A DNA stretch of 64,000 nucleotides from Ilyonectria destructans (taxonomy: Eukaryota; Ascomycota; Sordariomycetes; Hypocreales; Nectriaceae): assembly GCA_020740775.1 (NCBI GenBank), contig JAHEWK010000026.1:248001-312000 (forward strand), in the 5' to 3' direction. A model generated the notes under the pieces. The model made no database searches and was not told where the DNA came from. It saw only the letters and a program-made list of their open reading frames with translations. Positions 42,617-53,221 of this stretch are shown here, in pieces; position 1 is the first letter of the stretch, and every line of letters starts with the position of its first letter. The position numbers were made by a program, and so were the translations under genes.

Positions 42617-44570
42617 CAGCGTCTCTCCACCAATCGCACCTGCCAGGGGTGCTTTGTGGGACATGCGATGTGTTGCGATCCACACAGAGGCAGAATCCAG
42701 GGCAGCCTACCCTGCACCTCACCGATTTATATATGGACCACCCGATCGATCGATCGAAATCGAAATCGAATCGATTAATCGAATCGATCAAATCGATTGG
42801 TCGATCGATTTCGAAGCTTGCGTTGCTGACAGTATCTAGATTCACAGGTTAGCTCTGCAGCCAACCTACCTCCCACCTAGGTGGCGGCTGCTTCCCCTTT
42901 CCCTCCAATCTATCTAACCCATCAGGTTGCTAATGCTATCTAGGTTCACATATCACCTCCCCAGCCGACCTACCTGTCTAGATTCCCCGGTTACCCTATC
43001 TCCAGAAGGCGGTTTTCTAAGCCGCTAGCACCACCTGCGGGTGTGTGTTGCCGCAGACACGTAAGCCCTTGCAAAGCCTCCCTGCCCGAGCGATATCTAG
43101 GTGGGCAAGAGCTGGATATATACAGTCAGATGGAGGACGAAATACCCCAGGCAGTCCGCAACTGCCGTGCCTGCAAGCAAGACCTGCCCGAAGTCGAATT
43201 TCGAAGCGTCAAGGACCCTACGAAGTTTACAGGAGAGTGTGCTAGCTGTAGGGCACGCCAAAAGCAACGGGCAACCGAATCTCGAGCCGCCGTTGCCGCC
43301 ATGCGGAATACCGCCCTGAGGCTATCGTCACGCACAGCCACCAAGCGGTCCGATTCGCTAGCTAACCTGACGCCTCCAAGGCGGACTGCGCCAAAGCCTG
43401 CGTCTTTAAACAGCTTACCACCTCCTGCCACGCCTGCTTTATCGCGTGGCCTGGCGCCTGCACTCTCGGAACTGCCTAGATCTCTGCTGGGGCCGTTTAC
43501 CCCAGGTGCTATATAGGGACCTTCCCCTGTCTCTCCTACCCTTAGCCTGCCAGCAGTAATTCTGGGCACGCCGATTCCTCAAAGCACTCTTCCTACTCCC
43601 CCTGTTGTGCTAGGCACGCCTTTACCGCAGGAATCGCTTCCTACCACTCCTTCATTGCTGCCACAGGGTCATCGCCGGGGCCGCTATGCACGTCAAGGCA
43701 CACAGCCCCAAGAGCGACAGTTTAATCAGATAGTTGATCCACCTTTTATAGGGGACCTCAACTTGCCTGCCCTTAGTGAGGGAGATCAGGCCCTTGTGCG
43801 GGAGTTCTATACTGCCCTGAATAACGACAAGATGCATAGTTGCCTTCGTTGTCAGGAGCGTTGGTTCGATATGAAGCAAAATAGCTTGGGAATCTGCAGC
43901 CGCTGTATTAGTCGAGATAGGAAGCGAGCCCCTGACGAGCCCTACTTTTTTAGCGCCGCGAATAATCTTGACTTTGGGGAAGTCCCCGGCAATCTACCTG
44001 ATCTAACGATGGTTGAGGAGATGCTTATTGCTAGGGTTCACGTACACGTGAAGGTCCTACAGGTACGTGGTGCTCAATATAAATATCGCGGCCATGTTGT
44101 CCACTTTCTTCGCAATGTTGGTAGGCTATTTGAAGAGCTCCCAGTCCTACCTGAAGAGCTAGATATTGTACTCCTGCGGCCGCCTAATATGGATGGCGAC
44201 CCTCGCTTCCAGCAGCAGTTTGCTCGCGATTTCCGGGTACGCCGCTCATGCCTGTTGATTTGGCTGCATTACCTGCAGTGCCACCACCCGGGCTATCGCG
44301 ATATCGTTGTAAGCCAGGATCGCCCGCAACGGCTTCCTCTTGACGACAGCATAGTTGATTCTGTTGCTAGCTAAGTGGCTGACATACCTGACGGCGCGGT
44401 CCCCTAAGGCAAGCTTCGAAATCGATCGATTTGATCGTCGATCGGGTGGACCATATATAAATAGGTGAGGTGCAGGGTAGGCTGCCCTGGATTCTGCCTC
44501 TGTGTGGATCGAAACACATCGTATGTCCCACAAAGCACCCCTGGCAGGCGCGATTGGTGGAGAGACGCTG
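42617..44570. mobile_element. Helitron-related unit bracketed by inverted repeats
   Basis: The left arm 42617-42821 and right arm 44409-44570 are inverted copies sharing CAGCGTCTCTCCACCAATCG, CTGCCAGGGGTGCTTTGTGG, GGCAGAATCCAGGGCAGCCT and the inner CGATTTCGAAGCTTGC. The arms differ mainly by an expanded ATCGAT-type stretch in the left arm. The interior holds one Helitron-like frame. No target duplication is seen. It may be a non-autonomous mobile unit, or an inverted duplication of a repeat on both sides of a fragment. Confidence 0.6.
43130..44374 (+). pseudogene. Helitron-associated N-terminal protein with one TAG
   Basis: From ATG 43130 (MEDEIPQAVRNCRACKQDLP) one frame runs about 414 codons to 44374, broken only by TAG at 43514-43516 (GAI*GPSPV). 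The first zinc motif is CRACKQ...CASCRA. A Pro/Leu/Thr-rich linker with repeats like LGTPLPQESLP and LGTPIPQSTLP follows. The second part has CLRCQERWFD...CSRC, then PDLTMVEEMLIARVHVHVKV and QYKYRGHVVHFLRNVGRLFE, ending in RRSCLLIWLHYL. This matches the domain that precedes the Rep part in Helitron proteins (DUF6570-like), as also seen in the gene at 59 kb. Rep and helicase are absent. The TAG fits CAG to TAG. Confidence 0.6.
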
Positions 44571-45621
44571 ATATTCCCGTTCCGGCCGGCCTCGTAGTGC
44601 CCGCAGGACACAGCAAATAATGAGGACTTGGTCCAAGCTTGCGCTCCCGATAGGAGACAGGCAGCAAGGGTAAGTCAGTTCAGTCAACTTCGTGCCACCA
44701 GATATGTAATGATCGCATCGCTAGCCAAAAGCGACATAATACCACGCGAATGTGGCCGATGTCAACAAAATTCCCAGTAAGAGGCCCATGCCATCCCGTC
44801 CGCTTGCTGAAGTTGTGGTCCCATCCCAATAAAGAGCTCTGGTTCGCATCTGGAAAGAGGTGACACGCTTGCTACGGGCTGGCTGGAGACCGGTACTGGG
44901 GCTTTTTTGAACGGCTCCAGTGGCATGTCAAACATGCCCTCCGCGACTTCTGATGATTTGGACCACTGATTTCTTCGCCTCATTGGCCACGTATTTCTGA
45001 ATAAGAACGCAGCTGAAATCAGTGTGCTGCGATAGTTGCGTCTTCAGGTGGTAAACCTCGGCAGTAAGGAAGTTAAAACATGTCGAGGTGCCGATTTTGA
45101 TCCTCCATGGCGTTGCGCAGACCATATTTGGTGGCAGCGATTGCACCCAACAAATTCGTAGTTCTTGGGCAATGGGCTGGGACGGAAGAAGCCGTTGAAT
45201 GTAGCGGTCTATCTCGGTCTGGCCAAGGGAGATGCGACCCAAAACTCCAATAAAGTTACCGGTGGCTAAAATCTCGGATCTCGTCCCGGAGGCCGTTCCT
45301 CAGAGCTATTTGTTGGGGGTCAATTGGATGGTTGGTCTGCACTCTAGGATAGTTATAACCATTGACTTGACCTTGCCCTGATATGAATGAATACGATGTT
45401 ACTCGAAACGTATTCTCTGAGTTTGTACTTCGTATAATCTAGCACCTGAGTACTACTAGGGTCACCCCTGTCCGCCACGGGCGGCCGACCGGCATGGGGA
45501 GGGAGCAGCTGTTTCAGCCAAATTGTAGTAGCGCCGTGCACATGATTAGGGGCCCTGTGATGGCGGAAGTGACCCTAACGTTGAAGTTGTTCTTCTACTT
45601 TATTCTCGCTGACCGCCCTTT
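44571..45621. other. unrecognised, possible gene fragment
   Basis: Minus-strand frames at 44762-44983 and 44928-45242 (GRISLGQTEIDRYIQRLLPS) overlap in different phases and could be pieces of one gene, but I recognise no family. Nothing else is supported. Confidence 0.3.
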
Positions 45622-45828
45622 TGTCAAATATTAGGGTGAAAAATTGTGTATTATCTGTCCGCCCCCTATGTCTTGAGGTTTTAGGGCAAGCTTTATATAC
45701 CCTTTCTCTTCTGTATAGAATCAGCTAGAAGCTGATTGCTAAGCCTCGTGGCAATAGGTGGCAATAGGTGGCAATAGGTGGCAATAGGTGGCAATAGGTG
45801 GCAACTTTCGCCTCTGACGTATCTGACA
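45622..45828 (-). mobile_element. solo LTR with CCTTT target duplication
   Basis: 207 bp on the minus strand, ends TGTCA/TGACA, flanked by CCTTT at 45617-45621 and 45829-45833. It is the same LTR as 34208-34384, but it has five GCAATAGGTG units where the other has two. Those three extra units are exactly the 30-bp length difference. Confidence 0.85.
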
Positions 45829-46539
45829 CCTTTGCAGCAGTACAGACATTTAAGAGAGGTTTAACAAGCATCATGCGAGTTAAAAAGTATATCGACTGCC
45901 TCTATGAACTTTCTCTCTTTCACATGCTAAATCTTGCAATCGATGACAAGGCTGTCAGTCCTTAGTTCCCCTAACGGGGAATCGACGGTTTAGCCTGATA
46001 AGAGAAGGTTCGTGCACGCTGCATGCGATGTAGCTGCTACGATAACGCACCGGGAAATTCTGATAGGCTTGGGGACTGTAACTCTAATTCTGGGGAAAGT
46101 ATACCCCACAAGAGCCAGTTCTGACATGCATGGTTGTCATCCTGTCCTTTGAACAGTGGCGCAGGATTACTAAAGGGATGCAAGGCAATTTCTTTACCTC
46201 GTGTTGTGAAATGTAAAGCAGTTTCAATGTCTGCTCACCCTATCAAAGGAAAGATGGATGACCCATTGACATCTAGACTACGTAATTGTTAGATTGATGG
46301 CTGGATTGCATGACGCTCACACATCTTAAGCTGAGCTGTAAGCCGGACGCTATATGGACATATGTGGAAATATAAAAGGTGGCACCCGCTTGTTTGCTGT
46401 ACCATCAACTCGGGAACATTTCTAACTATTCACATACCTCCGCCTACCAGTACCAAGTATTCGGGTGCACACCAAGAGAGCCACACATTCACCACAACAG
46501 CCCAAGCGGCCACCGACTTCGGGAATGCCCCCCAGGCGC
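45829..46539. other. no supported gene
   Basis: No gene is supported. The last 150 bases may contain the 5' part of the secreted-protein relic, but the frame is unclear. Confidence 0.35.
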
Positions 46540-46943
46540 GCACTACGCCAACGGTGCCAGCGAACCGGTCTGCACCGTAAGCGGTACCACCGTTACCTGT
46601 ACTGGTACCGAGATTGCAGGGGTGGGCAACACCAACGCAAAAGTTGTACTTAGTGTCACCTCCACCATCAGCGGCGTCTGTCACAACCCCTGGGGTCAAC
46701 AAGAAGGTTGTCGAGCCGTTCTCGGAGTCAGACACGACTACCACCTCATCAGACCTCACCTCGACGAAGAACGGCCGGCTCGTCGTCCCGGCGCAGACCA
46801 CGAGCAATGTGGAGTTCCTGGCAACCTTCACCTGCCCGAACCCGAACTGGATGGCGGAAGTGACCAGCAACGTGTTGAGCTTCGAGGAGTACACGCTCAC
46901 CTTTGCGGGCTTCACCGAACCAGCCATCATCATCACCGGCTGA
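46540..46943 (+). pseudogene. small secreted-protein-like gene, frameshifted
   Basis: Plus-strand coding resemblance: YANGASEPVCTVSGTTVTC, then AGVGNTNAKVVLSVTSTISG up to VCHN. It continues after a one-base shift near 46690 as PGVNKKVVEPFSESDTTTTS, LATFTCPNPNWMAEVTSN and YTLTFAGFTEPAIIITG*. The shift fits an extra C in the CCCC run. The composition (Thr/Val/Ser rich, spaced cysteines) and the beta-rich ending look like small secreted fungal proteins. The N-terminus and signal peptide are not certain. Function unknown. Confidence 0.45.
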
Positions 46944-47392
46944 TCAGTAGCCAAGGTTCGCCGAGCCGCGAAGGAAAAGTAACCCTCTCTCTTCCAGTCC
47001 TGCCCATTTAAAGTGCAGACTGCTGACAAAGTACTAGTTATGGGGTGGGCTTATGGTGACAATCTCGTGTGTCACATCGTATCACATCGTATCACTAAGG
47101 CTCCTTTGACACACGGGCTGTGTGACCCATAGGATCAAACTTGGATAAAACAGGCCAACTTCAGTCATTCATTTAGAGAGAAATCAAGAGCTTCAACGCA
47201 ATCAAAATCCCCCGTTGAATGTGACATCGTGCTTGCAATCATTGATTGCTTGGATATGAATTTGGCTAATCAATGATTGGATCACAAGAGACAATATGAC
47301 AGTTGCATTTATGACTATTGCGGGCTGCTTATCGTATCAACATTTATATGCCTTTCGGTACGAAAGGTCTTAAGCTCTGACCAAACCGGGCG
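46944..47392. other. no supported gene
   Basis: Spacer between the secreted-protein relic and a LINE 3' end. TCACATCGTA is repeated near 47070-47095. Nothing else. Confidence 0.35.
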
Positions 47393-47600
47393 ATACTAAC
47401 ACCAAACAGCCTCAAGTTGACAGACCATGCTTCGGCTGCTGAGAATAGGATGCTGAACACTTGGAGAACTTGGCCTTCAAGCAGGCCTGTCACAGAGTCA
47501 AACGAGGCGAGACCGATCAGCGGACGAGGAAGAATGTGGGGCTTCTGGGAGACGCGAACGATAAACTTAGAACTGTAAATAGCCTAGCGCACCAGGAAGA
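47393..47600 (+). mobile_element. LINE 3' end, truncated
   Basis: Shares CTGAGAATAGGATGCTGAAC and CTTCAAGCAGGCCTGTCAC with the other LINE ends, and GAAGAATGTGGGGCTTCTGG with 27848-28005. It stops after TAGCCTAGCGCACCA, before the usual CCCGGGCG end. Confidence 0.65.
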
Positions 47601-48268
47601 GAGTCGTGCTTCTTAGTGGAATAATATTATTTTCCCTGGTCCTCTAAATCGACTTCTCTCCACCACATACAATGGTACATACAAAACCGGTTGCCGCCGC
47701 CCCCCCATCGTCTTCTGCTACAACACCACCCTGTCTTTTCTCCCTCTTCCCCCCTCCCCCGCCCTTCTCTCTTTCAGCCTCCTCCACCTGTGCTTCTAGC
47801 CAATTACATACAACAGGAGATAGTAGTATCATAAGAACACAACGATCGATCTAGAAAATGACCAGTCCCGAGTCCGCGTCTAGAACGTACAGCAAGTAAG
47901 AAAAAAAAAATATGAGACAGATTAGGTCGAGACTGAGGTATCGACGCCGAGTCATGCGGTGGTTGTCAAGAGACTACGAAAAATAAATATCTCTCCTCCG
48001 GGGATCTAGGTCCCAGGGAGGGTGTGAGGGAGTGCCGTGCTTGTATGTGCGCGTAGAGAGTTGAAAAGAGAGAGCGAGTGATTTGCTTTTTTGTCGAAAC
48101 ATCATCTTGAACTGCGCAGGCGATGCTGGCATCTACAGCTCTAGCAAGTTTGTGGTCGGAAAGAACGATGCTTCTGAGAACATTAGGGGGGTTATCGGTG
48201 CTCGTCAGAAGTGAGTGCAGACGGACTTGACTTGGGCATCGTAACTATTCGTCGAGGCTGCGGCTGCT
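47601..48268. other. 3' flank of the kelch gene, no gene
   Basis: Pyrimidine-rich low-complexity sequence near 47700-47770 and a poly-A run near 47906. It probably holds the 3' end of the neighbouring minus-strand gene. Confidence 0.4.
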
Positions 48269-50560
48269 TCACACTCGCGACCGGTCACTGAGATTCAGCC
48301 AGCTCATATCTGACGATGTCGAGGCCATTGCAAGCTGAGGCTGGCTGCTCACACCTGTAGGGGGGCTCCGCCGGCCCGCGACGCTTGGGGAGAGCGGCGT
48401 TCCGAAGTAGGAGCTGGGGTTATAGGAGCTACTAGGCGCCCGGTCAGCACCCCAGGGCTTCGAGCTGAAGGTAGGGTCCCAGGCTTCATTGACGCTCTCC
48501 GGGATGCCACTAGAGTAGCCCGACGACGACGTCCTCGAGGGGGGGCGTTCGATCTTGCCGGCTACTCCATCCTCAAAGGGGATCTTATTGCGCTCAGCCA
48601 CAAGGCTGCCTGAATTGACCCGATTTATCTCGGGGCGGAAGTCAAAGATCAGCGATGGAATAGTTGACGAGTCCTGCGTGGCCCTCGTGTTACGATGGTG
48701 CGTGGCCACAGAGTAGCGGGAGCTCTGCTCGGAGCCAGCGGTTGTCCTCTTGGAACCACCGAAGCCGAGGATCTGCAATGCGCTGCCGCCGGACCAGTAT
48801 CGGTTCCAGCCAGAGCTTCTCCGCATGCCGTCCTGGGCTTCTATGGGCCCCGCACGGGGTCGGTGTTCTGCGACGGTTAGGTCGAAAGCAACGCCCCTGG
48901 TGTCGTATTCCTGCAGAGTAAGGTACGGCATCTCCTGCAGAATCGGCTTGCTGATGGTGGCCTTCAGCTGCTTATGCAAAGAGCTGCCGGAGTTTCCAGT
49001 CGTATCGTTGGTAGGCTTCCGGGTTAGACTGGTCTTCTGCTTCCAGGTGCGATCTATCAAAATAGCCATGGATGAGTAGGATTCCTGAGACAGCGTGGCG
49101 TTATGGCCGCGGAGCTGACCGGGCGAGAGCGGCTGGCGTGGGCCGTTGCCAAAGGCTACCGGCTCCTTCTCATCGGAGGGAAAGTCCTTGGCGCTGCTAG
49201 CCTCCTTACCGTTTCCGCTAGCCTTGCGTCGCCGCGACCAGAGCAACAGCAGCAGACCAAGCAAGGCCAAGAATCCGAGGATTGATCCAAGTATGATACC
49301 CAGGATGACGTTGGAGCTGAGACCGGAATCATCGTCACTGCTGCCAGCGGCCGCACCTGTAGCACCTGTCGTGGCCGAGGCGCTGGCCTCGGATATTGTC
49401 AGAGAAGCGGTTGAGCTGCCTGTCGACAAGATAGTCGAGGTCGCAGAGGTCGACGACATCTCCGAGTTCTCTGAGGTCGACGACCTCGTCTCGGTAGAAC
49501 TTGACTTGGTCGACTTGGTCGAGCTAGCTGTCTCGGTAGTTGAGAAAGCCGAAGAGGTCAATGTGCTGTCGGACAGAACCATTTGCTTCTTGACCTCGAA
49601 CACCTCGGTGGCATCGAGCCACGAGTTCTCGGTAGCATCGAAGATGGCAAGAGGCTTTTCGGAATTACCACCAGAGAAGACAACCTTGCCGTCTGCGCCT
49701 TGGGCAACGGCAAAATTCTGCCGCGTAGCGGTTGGTGCAAGCGTCGAGTTGTACTCTGGCCAGTCGTCCAGGGACAGATCGCGCTTCTCATTGGTGACGG
49801 CGGCCGAGTTGGAAACGGGCGCGCCGGAGGCGTCCTGGAGAACAAATCGGCGGACCAGGTTGGGGGATTGTGAGAGATCGAAGGTGTAGAGGCTTTTGGA
49901 GCCATCATCCCCTGGCATCACAATCTCCTGAATGGAACTCGAGTCCTTCGACAGGGGTTCCGCCAAGGTGGCTCCAGATTCCCTCCAGCCTGTAGTCGGA
50001 TTGAACAAGGCAACGGCGATATTTCCAGTGTCGCCGCCGACCAAGCAAGCATCGGCATCGGACCAGTTGAGAAGGATAGGCCTGACACCGGGGCTAGAGC
50101 TAGGGCCATGGGAGTTAACGCTGTAGGGCTCGGACGCCTGGATGGTGAAGGTTTCGCCCGAGGGGGCCGGGACTCCGTCTCGGCTGCCGGCATAGATAAG
50201 GATGGCATCGTCGGCCTTGATGTACGTCGAGCCATGCCACCGGCGATCTTTAGTAATTAACTCGGAGGGGGTGATGGTAGTCCACTTGCCGGTCCAGTAG
50301 GTATACTTTTGCAGCCCAGTGTAGCCATCCGAGCCGCCGGTTCCACCGACGACGAAGAGGCCAGCCTGAGCGGCATCATTGGGGGTCGCCCCAACACAGA
50401 CGGCCCCCGACACCTTCTCTCCCATCTCCAGCTGCTTCCATTTTGCGCCTTCCTCCAAAGACAGAGACAAGAAGGCCTCGGGCGTGAAAGAGTAAAGGAT
50501 GCTCTCGTAGATGACGGAGCATGAACCGTCCAGCGACGTCGGCGGCTTGGGCAAACTCAT
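48269..50560 (-). CDS. kelch-type single-pass membrane protein
   Basis: A long exon ending SDRSRV* at 48269. The first certain ATG is 50560 (MSLPKPPTSLDGSC); the frame stays open upstream as FLVALGTSAA, which looks like the end of a signal peptide, so the real start is probably in an upstream exon I could not fix. The ectodomain has kelch-like motifs (FVVGGTGGSDGYTGLQKYTY, WTTITPSEL, VVFSGGNSEKPLAIFD). A Ser/Thr-rich stalk follows (roughly 330-405 counted from the ATG). One membrane span is VILGIILGSILGFLALLGLL, then a basic stop-transfer WSRRRK and a Ser/Pro-rich cytoplasmic tail of about 310 residues. This plan suggests a cell-surface sensor or cell-wall-associated protein. Homologues are often mislabelled in databases. 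No lesion is seen. Confidence 0.75.
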   Translation of the reverse strand: MSLPKPPTSLDGSCSVIYESILYSFTPEAFLSLSLEEGAKWKQLEMGEKVSGAVCVGATPNDAAQAGLFVVGGTGGSDGYTGLQKYTYWTGKWTTITPSELITKDRRWHGSTYIKADDAILIYAGSRDGVPAPSGETFTIQASEPYSVNSHGPSSSPGVRPILLNWSDADACLVGGDTGNIAVALFNPTTGWRESGATLAEPLSKDSSSIQEIVMPGDDGSKSLYTFDLSQSPNLVRRFVLQDASGAPVSNSAAVTNEKRDLSLDDWPEYNSTLAPTATRQNFAVAQGADGKVVFSGGNSEKPLAIFDATENSWLDATEVFEVKKQMVLSDSTLTSSAFSTTETASSTKSTKSSSTETRSSTSENSEMSSTSATSTILSTGSSTASLTISEASASATTGATGAAAGSSDDDSGLSSNVILGIILGSILGFLALLGLLLLLWSRRRKASGNGKEASSAKDFPSDEKEPVAFGNGPRQPLSPGQLRGHNATLSQESYSSMAILIDRTWKQKTSLTRKPTNDTTGNSGSSLHKQLKATISKPILQEMPYLTLQEYDTRGVAFDLTVAEHRPRAGPIEAQDGMRRSSGWNRYWSGGSALQILGFGGSKRTTAGSEQSSRYSVATHHRNTRATQDSSTIPSLIFDFRPEINRVNSGSLVAERNKIPFEDGVAGKIERPPSRTSSSGYSSGIPESVNEAWDPTFSSKPWGADRAPSSSYNPSSYFGTPLSPSVAGRRSPPTGVSSQPQLAMASTSSDMSWLNLSDRSRV

Positions 50561-52802
50561 CGCAGCAGAAGTTCCCAAAGCAACCAAAAACGACCTCGAA
50601 AACTATGTCAGCGGACTTACGACGGCACGACGATGATGGTTAGCGGTCGGGTGGAGTTGCGTCGCGGATGATGTTGCGTCGTACGACCAGGGGCCAGGAG
50701 CGCTGATGTCGTCGGGGATCGAGAATCCAAAGGGGGTAGCATGGCGTGTTGAATGAAGGAGAAGCGAGATCGAAGTGGACGCGTTCTGGGCAGATGCAAA
50801 TAAGGAGCGGATAACACAGTGGCAAGCAAACAATGCAGCAGGGCGAGTGTGGTGAGAGCTGGACGGCTGACCGACAGGCAGCTGGCAGGCAGCTGGGGTC
50901 GAAGGAAGGATGTTCGCAGGAGGCGTTGAACGACTTCTGTATAGCTGTATTGATGTAGGCTTTCTTTCACGTGAACACGCGTCCTCCTCCTTTCGTATCT
51001 TTCGGATCATCGGGGAGGGAAGCCATGTAAGTTGGTACCACCTCAACCACAGATCAACCTGAATCGAGCGTACGACAGGACCTGATCCAGGTTACTCTTG
51101 GCAAAGGAGGACCTGCGAGGAGCCGGGTACTGAATCATTCCCCTGAACGTCTGCCGTTGGTGACCCGCTGACCCCCCAGGAGGCGGCGGTCTCACCATCT
51201 GAAGGAGTGAGGCTGCGGGGGATCGGCATCAAGGACGCAAGGGATGACGCTCGGGTCCTCGGCACATCCGAGTTCCGGACAAGAGCTGGCCCAAGCGCTC
51301 AGGAGCCAGGGTTCGAGCGGAGCCATTTCCGTATTCCGTTTCCGGATGCAATGTACTGGGGCATGGATTTCTGCAAAGGCGTTGCTTTAGCCGCCAGAAT
51401 ACTGTATCCCATAAATGCTTATGTTGATCAGACCAGGACGTGGTCATCTCATCTACCCCCAAGGCCGCTGCGCATCTCGAATCTTGAGCCGTAACAATGA
51501 TGCCATCACATCTCACGGCTCGCATGCCGCAGCCAAGGTCCAGGCATTTTATCTCTATCCCAGCGCGAAGGCGCTCATCACATCCCCATCTGGATAACTT
51601 AACTGACGTCGCTGGCGTGTCTTCTCTTGCGCATCCCACGGGAGAGGGACCCACTTCCACTCGCCAGGTCCCCTGTGGTTCATCAACCTCTGATCGTCCG
51701 GCCATCTGGGATGATCGTCCCCTGGCCTGAGCTGGTGGTACCGATGGGCAGGGTGAGCTGTGGGGTTTCTAGGGACCTGATTGACGACCGTGACCGCCTT
51801 ATTTGATCTAGTGTCTCGGTTGCCGTCTCGATCCATACTCGGTTTTGCGGCCTCACGCCACCGTTTAAACTAATGCACCCTAACCTCTAATGACACAGAC
51901 GGATAACCCACTCATCTCCAGCTCACACACTCCAATACTCACACACCCTTGCTATTGACTAATAATAATTAATCCCCTTTTATCTCTACGGCTCCGGCTT
52001 TCCATCCCCGCTGCCCGAGTTTATAGGCTAAAAAGTCTACTATATCAAACGACGGGTCGACATGAGCGTCCCCCGCCGAGACTCCCTGCTAAACCTTCGA
52101 TGGCTATATCGCAAGGTATTTTTTCCAGAAGGACCCCTCGCTGGGGCCTTAGTAGTCTGAGTTTGCTACTTAGTGTCTAGGTCGCGTCCTGTTTTATCCT
52201 AATAATCCCGCAAACCAACTCTAGAGCCCCGCTAAGCTAATGGGTGAACTCCCTCAGGGACCCAACCATCAGTTATCAATGACCGCTTCATTCATTGCTT
52301 CAAGTGGATCGAGGTCGCCCCCTTATAATCATCGAAAACCCCTCAGGCACCGGCCCTGCAGGTGCCCGGGGCGTTCAGTAGGCTTGGCTCCGGGGTGCCA
52401 CGCCCTTGACGAAACCGACTGAACACACCGGGCGTTCGTTGTCAGCGGACTCGTCATCTCAGCAACACTCACAAAGTTTTCGGCCGCCTTCAAGGTCTAG
52501 ACCTTCAGCGGTGACGCCTTGGCGGGTCACCATAGGCTCCATTGTCGGCCTTGTTCCCGGCCGGGGGTGGACCCCGAGAATGTGCAACTGAGCAGACCAA
52601 TGTCTTATTTCTCTGAAACAGTGATACTTTCAAGCACAGAAACCCGATACAGAACACATGTTATCAGCCTAATCCATCCGTCCTCCCCCGCGGATCACTC
52701 AACAAAGATACTTGCTTAGATCCGCCACGCCCGTGAACCTGTCTGCCTCATCCTCGCTTAGGTCTGTGTCATCTTCGTCGCCAATAGCATGCTCTGTTTG
52801 AC
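50561..52802. other. gene-poor region
   Basis: Kelch-gene promoter and 5' end, then sequence without a convincing gene. It contains the first copy of a direct repeat (51664-52040). Confidence 0.4.
51664..52040. repeat. direct repeat, copy 1 (pair at 53708-54104)
   Basis: Begins CCAGGTCCCCTGTGG and ends GAGTTTATAGGCTAAAAAGT. The second copy, at 53708-54104, has the same order of blocks (GACCTCTGATCGTCCG-type, CCGTTTAAACTAATGCACCC, CAGACGGATAAC, TTTATAGGCTAAAAAGTCTA). The copies diverge by many substitutions and small indels. Confidence 0.75.
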
Positions 52803-53221
52803 TCACATGTCCTCAGTCCCGCACCCCATGCTCCCGCCATTCGTAAGAAGCTGGTCGAGGGAGTCCTTGATACACTCTCCCTGTTCGTCGAGGCTCTTTT
52901 TCATGGTCTCCATTCTCTGTTCGATGCTAATGTATTTCTCGAGCAACTTGATTTGGTTGTCATAGATCCATTTGAGCATGGTCTCAATCTTGATGAGGCG
53001 AGTGATTGTATCCTGTCTTTGCCTTGTCAATATATGGTCACGGACAAGCAATTCTAAACTCACTCGTCGCCTGCCTGGCCCCGCAGCGCCTGTCCTTGCC
53101 CTTGGTTGGACTCCAAGATCGTGGGTAGGGAGCTGCTGATCGCTCCAGCATTTGTCGTATTGTCGAAGTTAAGGAGCCCGAGCCATGAGTCCTCGGGTAC
53201 GTTGTTGAATTGCCTAGCCAT
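52803..53221 (-). CDS. small coiled-coil protein, hypothetical
   Basis: Two exons, 53221-53064 and 53022-52803, give 125 residues if a short 41-nt intron (GTGAGT to CAAG) is accepted. The start MARQFNNVPEDSWLGLLNFD leads, after the intron, to a heptad-like region (RLIKIETMLKWIYDNQIKLL, EKYISIEQRMETMKKSLDEQ). The splice keeps frame and gives one clean product, while no unspliced frame covers both parts. I recognise no family. The intron is shorter than most fungal introns, so the model is moderate. Confidence 0.45.

Noticed and set aside
46430..47029. 199-residue minus-strand open frame
   Set aside because: It is the shadow of the plus-strand Thr/Val-rich frames, which show better protein-like continuity despite the frameshift.
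49146..49889. 247-residue plus-strand open frame
   Set aside because: Antisense to the Ser/Thr-rich stalk of the kelch membrane protein; low-complexity antisense frame.
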